From Nepenthes gracilis (lineage: Eukaryota > Streptophyta > Magnoliopsida > Caryophyllales > Nepenthaceae): a stretch of DNA of 64,000 nt. The stretch lies in NCBI GenBank assembly GCA_033239525.1, contig BSYO01000004.1:7345410-7409409 (forward strand). The letters run 5' to 3'. The translations under genes and the position numbers were made by a program. Of this stretch, positions 23,291 to 36,000 are shown piece by piece. The number at the start of each line of letters is the position of its first letter. Position 1 is the first letter of the stretch. The notes beneath the pieces are model-generated. The model was not told the DNA's origin, did no database searches, and worked only from the letters and a program-made list of their open reading frames with translations.

Positions 23291-26200
23291 GTTGATATCA
23301 TCCAAACGAGGTGTATTCTATTTGAAGCTATTGTCGTGATTGTTTTTTAGCGTATCTGTGCCAATTTGTGCGCGGGACACGAAATTGGATGCTTCGATTC
23401 GTGTATTTTGAATTGTTTTTTGTGCATATTGATTGTTTTAGAATTTCTAGACCGTTAGTGCTATTTTATATCAATTTTCATCGGTGAGTGGATGTTAGGG
23501 CTTGATCTGTTGATTTCTGCTGATCGAGAATCGATTAGATTTTGGTTCCTGCTTTGTTCTCAGCTATTAAGTTAATTTAGCTCGGCTTAGGGTTCGAGTT
23601 GGTGGCTTCGATAATGTTTTTGTTGATTTCAGCGGAATGGAGATTTCATTGCCTTACAAAGCATGTTGTCTCTCTAATTGGTTGTTGATAGTTGTGCTTG
23701 CTAGATGATTAGATCCAATAGAGATGACGGTGCGCCCATTTTTCCTTCTTTCAGCTCCTTATGTTTGATCAAGCCCAAAAGCATGTGGTCCAGCTGTCAA
23801 TACGCAACACTACTATACCATAATTTGAGTCTCACAATTTAAATTATATTTTGTTATGCTAAATCTGTCACCCAAGAGAGTAAAATTAACTAATATTCTT
23901 ATGAAACTATTGAATATGTGCATGATAATTTTATTTTGAGTGCCGTTCTACATTTTATTTAATGTCGCTGTGCATGAGAATTCCTATTTCATTCTGCTCC
24001 ACATCTTCAAACTCGTTATGACATTTAAGATTACCTGGGCAGGTTTTCCCTAAGATCTTTGTCAAAATTTTTCCATCCTCAACACCTTGCTTATGCCATT
24101 TTATTTGCTTATATTATACGAAATGCACTGTACTGATGGACCAAGTTTTATATTCATGAATATTAAATCAGTTTCTGCACTACTCTCTGCTCTATTATTT
24201 GGAAGTGTTTGCAGAATTATGTTTGAGACATGAATTTATTCAGTTGCCCTAGTGGTGCCAGTGACTCTTACATGAAGGTTCAGTTTAGTTTAGATAATAA
24301 TGTCAGATCCCTTGCAAAGGCTAGTTCTATTTTACACCTTAGCATCTTTTCCTTTTTTATTCTACACCGTCCTGCCCAATTTGTCAGGTGCTTCTTTAGA
24401 ATATTGATGAGCTACTCCTGTGATCGATTTCGTGACATCATTGTATTGCTCGTAATGTCTAACTTTATGAACATGAAGAAACTAGGAAACCATACAACCA
24501 TGAAGAAACTAGGCTGACAAGTAACAGGTTGCCCTTTTATGAGAAATATGTTGGGACCTTAGTTTGCACTGTTAAGCAGACAGTGTATACTGAGAGGCAA
24601 TTTCAATGAATTATAAGATGCAACTGCAAATAAAAGGAAGCATCAGTGAAAGGGAAACTAGTATACTAGGCTCCCACATCATCATCTGTATAGCTTGCTT
24701 CACTTATGATAATAATCTATTTTTGTCTACTAGTCTCCCACATCATCATCTGTATAAGCTTGCTTCACTTATGATAATAATCAATTTTTGTGGGGACCTT
24801 ATCCTTATGCTGAAAGACTGTTTCATGATATGAAACTATGACCATTAGGTCACCATGGAGCAACATCACAGTTGTGCCATTCTCACACTCAAAAGGAAGA
24901 ATCTGTTTGGAAAGAAAAAGAATTTAAGACAAAAGAAGTTACTAGACCTGCAACAAGGGCCATAGCTCTTTTTATATTTAGGGCTCAATGTATGTAAAAT
25001 CATGTATTGGAAGCATTTGCCCATTAGAGTATGGAAACGGCTACACCAAAGGGCACAAAAAAGGACATTTAAGAACTCATAGATTTGCAGAATAAATTTA
25101 CAGGTTAGGTGATTAAGAATAGCTTTACAATACCTTGGAAACTTCTGGTGAACTATGCTTTAGTGTGGTTTGGAAGACTCTTTTTTTTGGGTATAATTAA
25201 CAAAAGCCACTAAATATTATATATGATATAAGGCATATGAGGAACTTTCGTACTGCACCAAACAGGTTAACCAGCATAACCCCTTTATATTGCTGAATAG
25301 TAGTTGTCCTTGACATTTTACTATTTTGGTCACAGGGCAGTTACAACATCCTCTGGGCTTCTCCTATGATAAAGCATATTTGGAGTGTCTTTCTTTATAT
25401 TATTAAGAGATGTTGTCACTTAACTTACCAAAAAAAAAAGATGCTGTCACTTAGGAGTGGGACGACTGTACCAGGGATGTGCAGTCCAACAAGCTGACAA
25501 AAGGGCTGGAGCATTTGGGGTGGGGGTGGGGGTGGCGGTGGTGTCTTGAAGGATTTCTTATCCAGCAAGGTAGTGGGAGCTTCATAATTGTCTTGCGAAA
25601 AAACAACTACATGAGGATTTAAGAATCAAAATGATAATATTTCTTCCAAGTAGTATTTTATTTTATTTTTGTTATGATTAACAGTTCAAGCAGATGAGAA
25701 AAATCGAATGTAATGTCCGTTAGGAGTTTTGGAAGCTTAGAAGAGGCTCATTTTATAAGAGGTAGAGGAAGAACGAAATAAGAAAACCATTAGACATGAT
25801 GATATGGACATCTAAGAGATTTATGTATTGAAATTTAATTAGCTAATTTATTTTTTTATTTTATATTTTTGTATCTCAGATATTTCTAAAAAAATTATTA
25901 GTTTGATAATATTTAAGATGCTTATGGAAGATCATATTTTATTTTTATTATTTTCATATTTTAAGTAGTCATTAATTAGAAAATAATATTTATTTTCTAA
26001 TTAAACTAGGGTTATAATATTTCCATATAAGGATTCTAATTTTATTATTTGATTAGTCATTAATAAAATTACTATTGGGAGATTATATTTCTCCTTCATT
26101 CTCTTTGTAATCTCGAATTCTGTATTTTCTCTATTCTTTCTCTACATCTCCCTTTCCCCCTTTCTCTTCTTCTTCCCTTTCCTATCTCCTTCCTCTTCCT

Positions 26201-27030
26201 TGCATCTCATGATCTTGCACGTTTGGATCTAGTATACAATACGGTCTATAACAAAGCTCAATGGAGGCACAGAATCCATGTGGCTGATCTCACTTAGTGG
26301 GAAAGACATGGGGTTTGGTTTATAATCAACCAAATAACAAATTAACTTGCGATCATTGTATATGCAGATAGTTGATGGGTTGCTATCTCACCCTGCATGG
26401 GAAAGGACCCCTGCTAACAAACTCTTATTGAGTATGCTTCTATCTATTTGAAAGAGAGAATTTTTTTTTCCTAAGATTATTTTTATTCTGCTTTTCCACA
26501 CTAAAGACTTTCTTTATCTGATCAGATAGCTTCCAGGGCTTTGACATAGAATGCAGCGAGGAAAGAATATAAAAAACTTGAATGGGTTGATATTTCCTTG
26601 AATCCAATCCAGATGACCCAAGTTGGAAAAAAATCATCTTATGATTGAAATAATTGATTTATATTTAAGCATCCAGTCAAAGTATATGTCCATGTTGCAT
26701 TTACTTTGATTGCCTTGGTAGATTTAACTGATAGATGTTCCTTCAGAATTTGTCATTGATTTAAAACCATATCGATTATCCGCTTTATGTTCTGCACAAC
26801 TGCCCATTGGATTAACCATGTAGTCATAAGCTTCCACATCTGCATTTTGAATTATTGAATTTCCTTGGAGTATTTATTTATTTGCTACTACTGTATTCTA
26901 TCCCTGGTTTACCCCGTCTACATTATCCCATTCTTACTCCTCCCCAAAGGAAAAAAGACAAAAGAACATAGAAATTCTCATGCTCATTTTTGCTGCCAGG
27001 TTTTCAGGTTTTCTTGTCTATTGTATTCAG
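23291..27030 (+). other. Probable villin leader intron
   Basis: No coding sequence. It holds a 64-bp tandem duplication (24665-24792), a G-rich stretch (25517-25541) and, at about 25800-26240, an AT-rich then pyrimidine-rich block that looks like an old LTR, although its ends were not found. Confidence 0.45.
24665..24792. repeat. Tandem duplication, 64-bp unit
   Basis: CTCCCACATCATCATCTGTA begins at 24671 and again at 24735, with the following 45 bp nearly identical. It lies inside the villin leader intron. Confidence 0.85.
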
Positions 27031-27063
27031 CAAAGTTTATTCAATTAAAAGGGAGAATCTTTT

Positions 27064-30000
27064 ATGGCGGTTTCAATGAGAGATCTTGATCCGGCTTTTC
27101 AGGGAGCTGGGCAAAAGGCGTATCCTTTATTTAATATTGGGATGCTTTCTTCCACTTCTGGAACTACATTTAGTTTTACTTGAATCTTAATTTTCTCAGC
27201 TGGTTATGTCTCCAATGGACTTGAAAACGGTACTTCACCAAATTCATATTACAAATAGAATTGCTAGGTTGAGATAACTGGACTGCATTATATCTGACAT
27301 TATGCTCTTAAGTATTAGTATATGTAGGGAAAGCTGTGCTCAATGAAAAATGCAAACACGGCTTGGGGAGGGACCATGATTGAGAATTGTTTGATTGTCT
27401 TTCACAAAGTTTTTGTTTGATTGAGATTCAATAGGGAAACCACAAATATGCAGATGCAACTTGCTAGATGACATTACAACCAATATTGATTTAGAAATAT
27501 TGATCCCTTGAACATAATGAGTGTAAGAATATCATCATCAGAATGAAACAAGGTGTAAAAAATCTTCATCCTTGTTTGGGATAAAAGGAAATAATCAAAA
27601 TCCAGTGCAGTTTGGTGCATGAAATAATAGGTAGTTAGAACTGTTGGGCCATTTCAGAAGTTCTACGGCAGCTAGCCTCTCCATTTTTAGACACTTGGAA
27701 TGGACATCCTCTACTTAGGGCTTACTTTTTTTCCTCTCTGAAATTTGTTGTGGACCAAATATTTTGGCAACAGTATCCTTTCGTTGACTCACAATCATCT
27801 CCTGGAGCAATATCTGACTAAGAAATGAAATTATGTTTAGGTAAGAAACATACAGAATGTACATGATATTACCTGCATGATGTGAAATGAAAAAAAACAT
27901 GACAGTGTGGTTACGACTTGGTATCAGAAGATGCTATTCCATAATATCCAGGCAATCAGAGGCCTGTGTTGAAGTGAGAATGACAACTATCTTCTAACAG
28001 ATTGTGCAATCAAGAACGGTTAAATCTGTAATACTCAGCTGTGAGTTCATCCTTGAATGACAACTATCAGAAATATTAACTCTTTCATGCCTAATTTCTG
28101 AATAACACTATCAAAACTGTTTTTCACTTCGATTCTGCCACAAGGATCTATAAATCTGAAGCTTTGAACTGCCAGTTTCCAGCACTTTTTCTGATCTGTA
28201 CTGGGATAAGTAGTATATTCACTATGGGAACAGCCGGTATCAATAATAGAAATTATGCATAAAAGGGAGGACTAGTGCATGAGGCTGCTACACTTGGGGT
28301 CTGAGGAGGTCGAGGTGCATGTACTATGCATCTTAGCCTTGAACTATGGAAAGGTTGTGTTCGTGGCCTGACTCTGTAACACTAAAGTAACCTTGTCATT
28401 GCACCAAAGCCCACCCGTACACATCTACATCAAGAATACGTGCCTAAACAAATATAATAGTGCTAGAGTGGCAACTCGGACCTGGTCAATGGCCATGGAC
28501 TCGTACCGTCATGTATACTTTCAAAATCATATGAATCATCATCGTAAATAATCTCATAAATGAAACATCAACAATTATTATAAATACTCATCTAGAAAAC
28601 AATAGCAAAGCAATAAAGTCTATCATATATCACCATCAATAATGGAAACACCACTCTCAAGAACAATTTCTTAAAGCCAGTAATGTCTACAAAAATAAAT
28701 AATTTCCAATTCCAACATAAGATATTTAAGCTTCTAGATTCTCACCATGCCAAGATTCTAGCTTAACTCGATCATTGGCTAACTCTATCTACCTGGCACG
28801 AATATAGAGCCAAGAAAATGTGAGGGTGAGCCAAACACTCAACAATAACACAACATAAACAATAATCATCTCTGAAGTGTATACCAAGGCATATAACAAA
28901 AATATTGAGGGTAGACGACTCAACAATACTCTATTTGAGACTGCAACACTTGTTATAACCATGACTCAAGAATACCAAATTGATGAATTCCATTGAACTT
29001 GAATTTCATGAATATAACAGGGATTCTAATGAATTTGAATTTCAGTAATAACATAGATTCCATTGAACCTATTTTAATAGAGGTATCAACAACACGATAT
29101 GTTATAATAATCTCTTTGAATCTTATTTTGTTACTGTATACGTTCCTAACAATTAGGTAATTACCATAAGGTAACCAAAACTCGCAAATTTGACATGCGA
29201 TCAAATCTATGGTCTCTTGAGACATTGCCATCGCGAGTGTGCTAACATTTCAACCAAATCCTATATGAGAATCCCCAGCTCTTGATATAGGTACTAGTTT
29301 AAGAGAATCCCTAACTCTTTAAATATGTTAAACTCAGCATCCTTTATCATAATATCTCAGGATATTATACCATATAATTATTACATAATTATAAGTATCT
29401 CTTTGTGGAATATAGACCTCAATTTACCAGACATGGAATAGACGTCAGATGACTGTAGGAATATAGACCTCAATTCCACTACAAGGAGGATTTGATTTTT
29501 CTACACTTAGTCTACTAATTAGGTAGATCATAGTTCTACCAAATACTATCATATAAATTATATACAAGTGTATAAAGAGGTCATATTTGGCCCCTACATT
29601 ACTCGGCCACTTCACTACTCAACTATAGATCTAACTAATTTGATGTATAACTTACGTAATTGGTCTTCTCTTCATATTCTAAAAGCACATGGAATTAGGT
29701 CAAACATAGTCCGAAATTATTTATTTACATTCATAGCCAAATTACCATTTTCCCTCTATTTTTCACTAAAGTCTTGGCCATAAGGGCGTTTTGGACAATT
29801 CTCTAGATCTATAAGCATAAGCTACTAAATTCAAAGAGAATATTTAGATCTTCAACATACTATCATATAAGATTGCAAAATAAATTTTAACACTCCAATT
29901 TGGCATGCTAAGGCTACGGCTCAAAAGAGTCTTATCACCAATTTTATAGATCTACTATCATAAGATATTTTAACAATTAGAAGGCATAGAGATCCATGAC

Positions 30001-33000
30001 ATATTAAATTATAAGCATGCAAAATTGGCCTTAGACCCTTAAAATAGATGCTCATGCCATGTCCAAAAGAGATCATTGCTCCCTTTTCTAGATCCACGCA
30101 TATAAGTTAGTTTACTCATCAAAAGACTTGTGGATTTATAATATGTGGATTTATAATATATGAAGAGATTGGCATAGAAGATTTTCATATGACACTTAAA
30201 GGTATTCTACTAGGTCACGTCCCAAAAGAGAATGTCCTAATTTTTCGCATACTTGTATACTACTTCATGGATCTCATTTTTCTTTTTTATCTTAAATATA
30301 TATTTCTCTCAACTTGGTTTAAGGTATATTTGGTCATCATGTAGCTGAATCATGTCGTGGATATCAAAAAAAAAGAAACTCTCAAAAATCATATTAGAAG
30401 GCATAAAAATCAAGACTTAGACATGAGATGAGAATTGAGTCACAAAGACATCATTTTTTAGCATATAGATGAATTTTCTCTAGGGGCTAAATTGAAGGTT
30501 TCAAAAATGGATACAAGACCTCCCATTTGACATAACTTTAATCGATGGAAAAATATTGAATTAGAAGATGTGGAAAGATTGCCAAAGAATGGTGGAATTT
30601 TTAATTGTCTCAATTATGGTTTCTTAAACTATAAAAGTAAGCACGAATGGCCTCCAAGTTCTCATCAAGCACGGCATCCTCTTCACTTTGCAAGTGTGGT
30701 TCTCCTCCTCCTTTGATGATGGCTCGGTTCAAGGGAGTGAAAGGAGATAAGAGGATCTTTAGGTTTCAAGACCTGAGGATCTCCCTCATCTCCTTTTCTT
30801 TTCTTCTCCACGGAAATCTCCCCCCTCCTTCCCTCTTAGCGTGAAGTCATCCTCTCCTATCTCTCTAAGATGGCTGAACAAGCGAGGGAGAGTGAATGAC
30901 AAAAGAGGATCCTAGGCTTATTAGAAACTAGCTAGGGTTTTAGTGGAATGTTCCCATTCTTTCTCACTTTAAAATTTCAGCAAAGTGGCTCCCTCAAAAC
31001 TCTCATTAGGCTGCCATTTTCCTTCTTATAAGACTCCCAATATTTTCATAAGGAGGCTAAGTTAACAAAATAAAAGCTAGGCAAATCATTAGACAAACGG
31101 GAAGGAAAGGGTGCTAGTTAGGGTTTCTAAAAAGAGTTTTCCTTACTTTCCTCTTAACTTGCTAGCTATTTTGGCAATAAGAATTATTATTAACATAATT
31201 AATAAATTAACCAAGGGAGTAGGGAAGAGGTGGTGGCTCGTTGAGAAGGGAAAAGAAGCATGCCCCATCTAGGGTTTAATAGGGGTAAAATAGGGTTTAG
31301 GGAAACTAAGGTTTTCCTAGATTTTTTTCTCCGGCTGATAAATGGTTTCTAGCAACTTAGTTAATTTTTTTTTTTAATAACACCAAAATGTATTTAACAT
31401 AATCACAACAAATTCCAAGTAGTAAAATTAAACACTGAAATTAAAGTCTATTGTTATTGAAAAAATTACCAAAATACCATCTGATCTACTTCTCAATTTT
31501 AACTTGTCCAAGCTCTTTGTAAAGTTAGTCCATGTTAAATACAAAATATTGGCTTCATAAGATATTAAATGCACCGAAATTTCCTTAAATAATGACATGT
31601 ACTAATTAATAGTCCCTTTGACCCAAAAATGAAACACCGGGATGTTATACCTAAGTAGCCAATAATCCATAAATGCTGTAGAAAATCAGCGAAGGAAAGA
31701 AGAAAATGTAGATGGAATCCCCAGGACAAGATTACAGCAAATCCAACCTAATTATTTAGAAGTTCTAATGTCCTCCCTTATCTTTTCCATAATTTATGTT
31801 CCATTGTGGCCTCTTAATCTCCTTTCTTTCAATTTTTACAACCTTGCTTTCTTCTTTTGATGCCTCAAATTCTTCCACTCTTCTTCTCAATGTTAGAAAA
31901 ATATTTCATAGCCTTATGCTCACGTCAAATTAGAGCAAGATTTCACTAAAACGTAAATTTTCATTAAGAACCAGATCAGAAACTCTCCTTTGTATCTCCA
32001 CTGGTTCATCTTCGAAGGATACTCAATATTGAAATGCCTACCCTTAGCAATCTGAAGGATCATTTCCGTTGTCTCAAATTGGTTGATGCTCTCTCATTAC
32101 TAAGAGAAGTGACTCTATCCTGTCACCTATACTAGTTTGCCCAGATCCTCCAACTGAGTAAGAGGAACATAAGTGCATCCACAGCATTCATTTATGTTAC
32201 TGATCTAGTTTGCTTGAGACTGTAACATCTCATTTACCAAATTCTCTTCAGATTCAGAACTGCTGAAACCCATCACTGTAATACTATATATCACTGTCTT
32301 CTCTTTTTCTTTCTCCAGACTTACACTACCCCTTTCTTCACATCACTTATCCCCCACATTATCTGTAAAGTCCTACTCTGTTACTGCTTCATCCGCTTGT
32401 CCTTTATGAATCGTATTCAGTTCAATCAACCCCTGGTCAATTCTATAGAATATTTTTCTGTTCAATGAACTCCTCACTTATCAATGCCTTACAAGTGACA
32501 GCCATTGTGAACATACCTTTTTCTTCCTCAATCAAGGTGTCTGATACCCACTATTATTTTATCTTCCGGTACTCATTGTGATAATTATGTGATAGAAAAA
32601 ATAGAATTAAATTATGCCTTAGCTCTCAGATCTTGAAGGTGCAAGAATACCAAATCATTCTTTCTACTCTAGTTTGTTTTGCTGATCATCCCGAGCATGT
32701 TTTCTGCCTCAAGTGAGCACTTCATGGTCACAGGCTAACTAATAGAACTAGAAACCACTAATGCAACTTTGGTATTAAAATATTTCTTCATTTTACTTCC
32801 TCATTCTTCTGTGCCTTACTAAGACTGTGTAACAATCATAAGAGAACTAACGAATTTGATACTAATATATCCGCTTACCACCTACTTGATATTGTATCTT
32901 TTTCTGGATAACTAGCCATGTCCAGCATGGGAATAAAGATTAAAATATGGTGCAATAAGACCATATTCATCATGGCATTTTAAAGAGTATCCGTGTGGAA

Positions 33001-36000
33001 GTAAGGACATCATTTGATATTATGATGTTGGCTCCGTATCCTCAATAGTTCCTTCTTTACAGCTGTTGGAATCCTTAAATCAGTCGCCATATTCACTTGC
33101 ATGATCCTCACTCAAAGCCCCATTTTCTGGAACACTGTTTGGTGACCTTGGTCTCTTCAGAGGAGCAAATCCTGAGCATACTATGACCAGAGCATTTTTC
33201 TTCAAATGCTTAGTGGATTGCCAGCTAGTAACTCAATGGGAAATAATTAAGTGGAACAAAAGGCTTATGATCCCATGAAATGGGAGGTTTGATTAATCCT
33301 TTTGCTTCCCTGTGTTATGAATGCCAACCATTAGAACTTCCATTTCAAACCTGGAGAAAAAATTGATGAATGTGAAAGCTCTAAACTAGCAGTTTCTGAA
33401 AAACAATCTGAAAACCAATTTTTTGGTTTCAACTATCAAGGATTATGTTGCTCCTTCAGAATTTGATATGTATGCCCCCAAATGTTGCTGAGAAAGCTGA
33501 AATAATGATTTCATGGTTGCAAAAAGGCTATTTTTACCTCTGCAAGAATCCATTTCCTTGCAATGGTATATGTCTTCTATAAGAGGAATTGTTTTGCTTC
33601 ATTCCAAACTATAACCTCTAAACAAAAGGCCACTGCTGACATATGAAAATATTATCCTGCTATTCGTGCTGAAGAACATCTTTGAAATGTGTTTTTCAAA
33701 GACGATTGTTTTCCATTTATTCATCTCACATTGGACAAAGGAAATAAATGCATTTTTTTTTTTTTCATTTTGAATATACTATAAATTGGCTTCTGTGATT
33801 GGAGTAGTTGCTGTTGTGACATCTTCATCTTTGGTTCGTTATGATATTTTAACTGGCTTTCCATTGTAGTTACTTGCTTGTGGGGGTGAATGTTTTATGT
33901 GCCTTGACAATTTCTAGAGGACTTGAAATATGGCGTATTGAGAATTTTCATCCTGTACCTGTTGACAAGCCTTCGTATGGAAAATTTTTCACTGGGGATT
34001 CTTATTTGGTATTAAAGGTAAATATTGTGATTGCACACCTCATTATATGCCTTCATATATCTTGGATATAGATTTAGCAAGTTTACCTTTTTTATTCGAA
34101 GCTAATACCATAGATCCATGTGTCATGGTTGCTATAAGCACTTGCCTTAGAAACAGGGATAACAGCTTCAAATGTTCCATACGATGACAACTGCATTTTT
34201 GGGTTTTAAGCCATGAATAGAAATTGTGGCATATAATTAGTTATATGTGGTCATATTCAGAAGTCCATCCGTCCACTGGTGCCATAGTCATACTGGTTGT
34301 GTTATCTACAATAGTACGTACAATTAGAATAATAACATTTTGCCTAGATATGGGGGGAGAGAGAGAGAGAGAGAGAGAGAGAGCATCATGCAAGCTGATG
34401 AGGACTTTCAAGTCTCAGCAAAAATAGTGATTGCATTCAAAGGAGGCCATGGACAGTTGGGGGACTGTGGGAGCTTCACTAACTGTTTTCAGTTGCTTTG
34501 AATCACACCCCCTAGAAAGCTCTATGTAGCCCAAGAAGATCCCCTGTGCCCAATACTTGGTTTTCAGCTTGAATAGGTAGTTATCTCCCATCCCTGTACA
34601 CAGACGGCAATGGGGTCTGAAGTAGCATACAGTTGGAAATCATCTGCCAACTGCAGTGGAAGTCATACACGAACTGCCTAGTTATCCACCAATTGCATTG
34701 TAAATCATCCATTTGATCATACCATCTTTTGAATAGCTCTATGATTCTACTAAGAAAAGAATTACATGACTAGTCCAATCTTTTATGCAATTGTATGATC
34801 TTAATTCTTGAGACCGTGTCCAAGGGTAAATCATCTGCTGTGGTGCTAGATCTTGAAAATGATGTGCTAGTTCTTTATATGTTCCGAAGATTCCTTTTAA
34901 AGATAAGAGAGAAGCACACAGAAGAGGTCTTTTCAGTAATGGTATCAAATGAGTTGTGACTCTAGTATTCAAGAAACCAATGGTATACTATGGAGTTCCT
35001 TTCTACAATTCTTATAGCTTGTTTTCAGCAGTGGTTAATGAAAGTTGGTCTTATTAGAAAAGATAGTGTTTCCAGTGTGGTGTTATTGACTCTTACCTTA
35101 TTTTCCATGTATTCATTTAGAAGAGCCACTCATTGACAATACATTGCTGGGAAGGAATGAATGCAAGATTTGAGGCTGTAGTTGGAGAGGATTTAAACAT
35201 AAAATCCCAGTCCAAATTCTTTCAAGAAATTTCCCATCTTCAGTTTATATCCTTGGAGAATTTCTTGAATTCAATTCTAGCTCTTACGTCTCCTTGATGT
35301 CACATTTCTTTTTCCTCTTTCAGCAATGCCTAAGAAGAGTTACCTCTGCACATCCTTCCATTTGTACCTCTCATTATTCTCGTTTCACGGTCCTCCTTAA
35401 ATTGTTGATAATCAATGGTGAGCTTTTTTCCGTAGCTAGAGAATGATGCATCAAGGAAGGATAAAAATCAATCAAAACAAATCAAGCGAAGCGTTTTCCC
35501 ACTAAGTGGGGCATTATATAAATTCTTCGTGACCATTTAGCAGTATTCTAGGCCACTTTTAACTCTAAATATACGAGATCATGCTTGTGGGTCTTATTTA
35601 AACTCTTCTGTTATTAGTCTCTCCTAGCTATCACATCTTCTTGCTGGTGTATTAGGTGGTTTTCACTTTGCTTGAACAAACTACCTTAACCACGCCTCTT
35701 GCTTTTGTCTTCTGTTGGTGCCACCTTGACTTTCTCCCTTATATAACATCCTTATGAATTTTTTCTCCCCTTATATGACCACATGATCATTTCAACATCT
35801 TTATCTATGCCACTCGCTGTTTTTGAACATCTTAGACTGCCCAATAATGCAAGTAAGGATAGGAAGAGGAAAATCAGGACAATTTAAATTACACAGGTTA
35901 TTCCAGTATCTAATTATAATCTGATTGTTTTCACTATGCTTTTATTTCATTTAGTATTTTTGGGTTCTTAATAGGGAGAGCACTCTATTAGGTGTTTCAT

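Larger units (their letters stand above)
27120..33917 (+). other. Villin intron 1, U12-type splice signals, 6.8 kb
   Basis: The donor reads GTATCCTTT immediately after AAGGC, an exact match to the U12-type 5' splice site (RTATCCTTT). Before the acceptor, TGCCTTGAC (about 33901-33909) matches the U12 branch site TTCCTTRAC at 8 of 9 positions, with the branch A about 10 nt from the terminal AG. No polypyrimidine tract is present. Splicing AAG GC to A GGA CTT restores the conserved QKAGLEIWR. The intron carries a SINE relic and a gypsy LTR-like block. Confidence 0.75.

Noticed and set aside
30647..30844. Ser/Pro-rich plus-strand frame in villin intron 1
   Set aside because: It lies within the LTR-like block, without start context, splice sites or family match.
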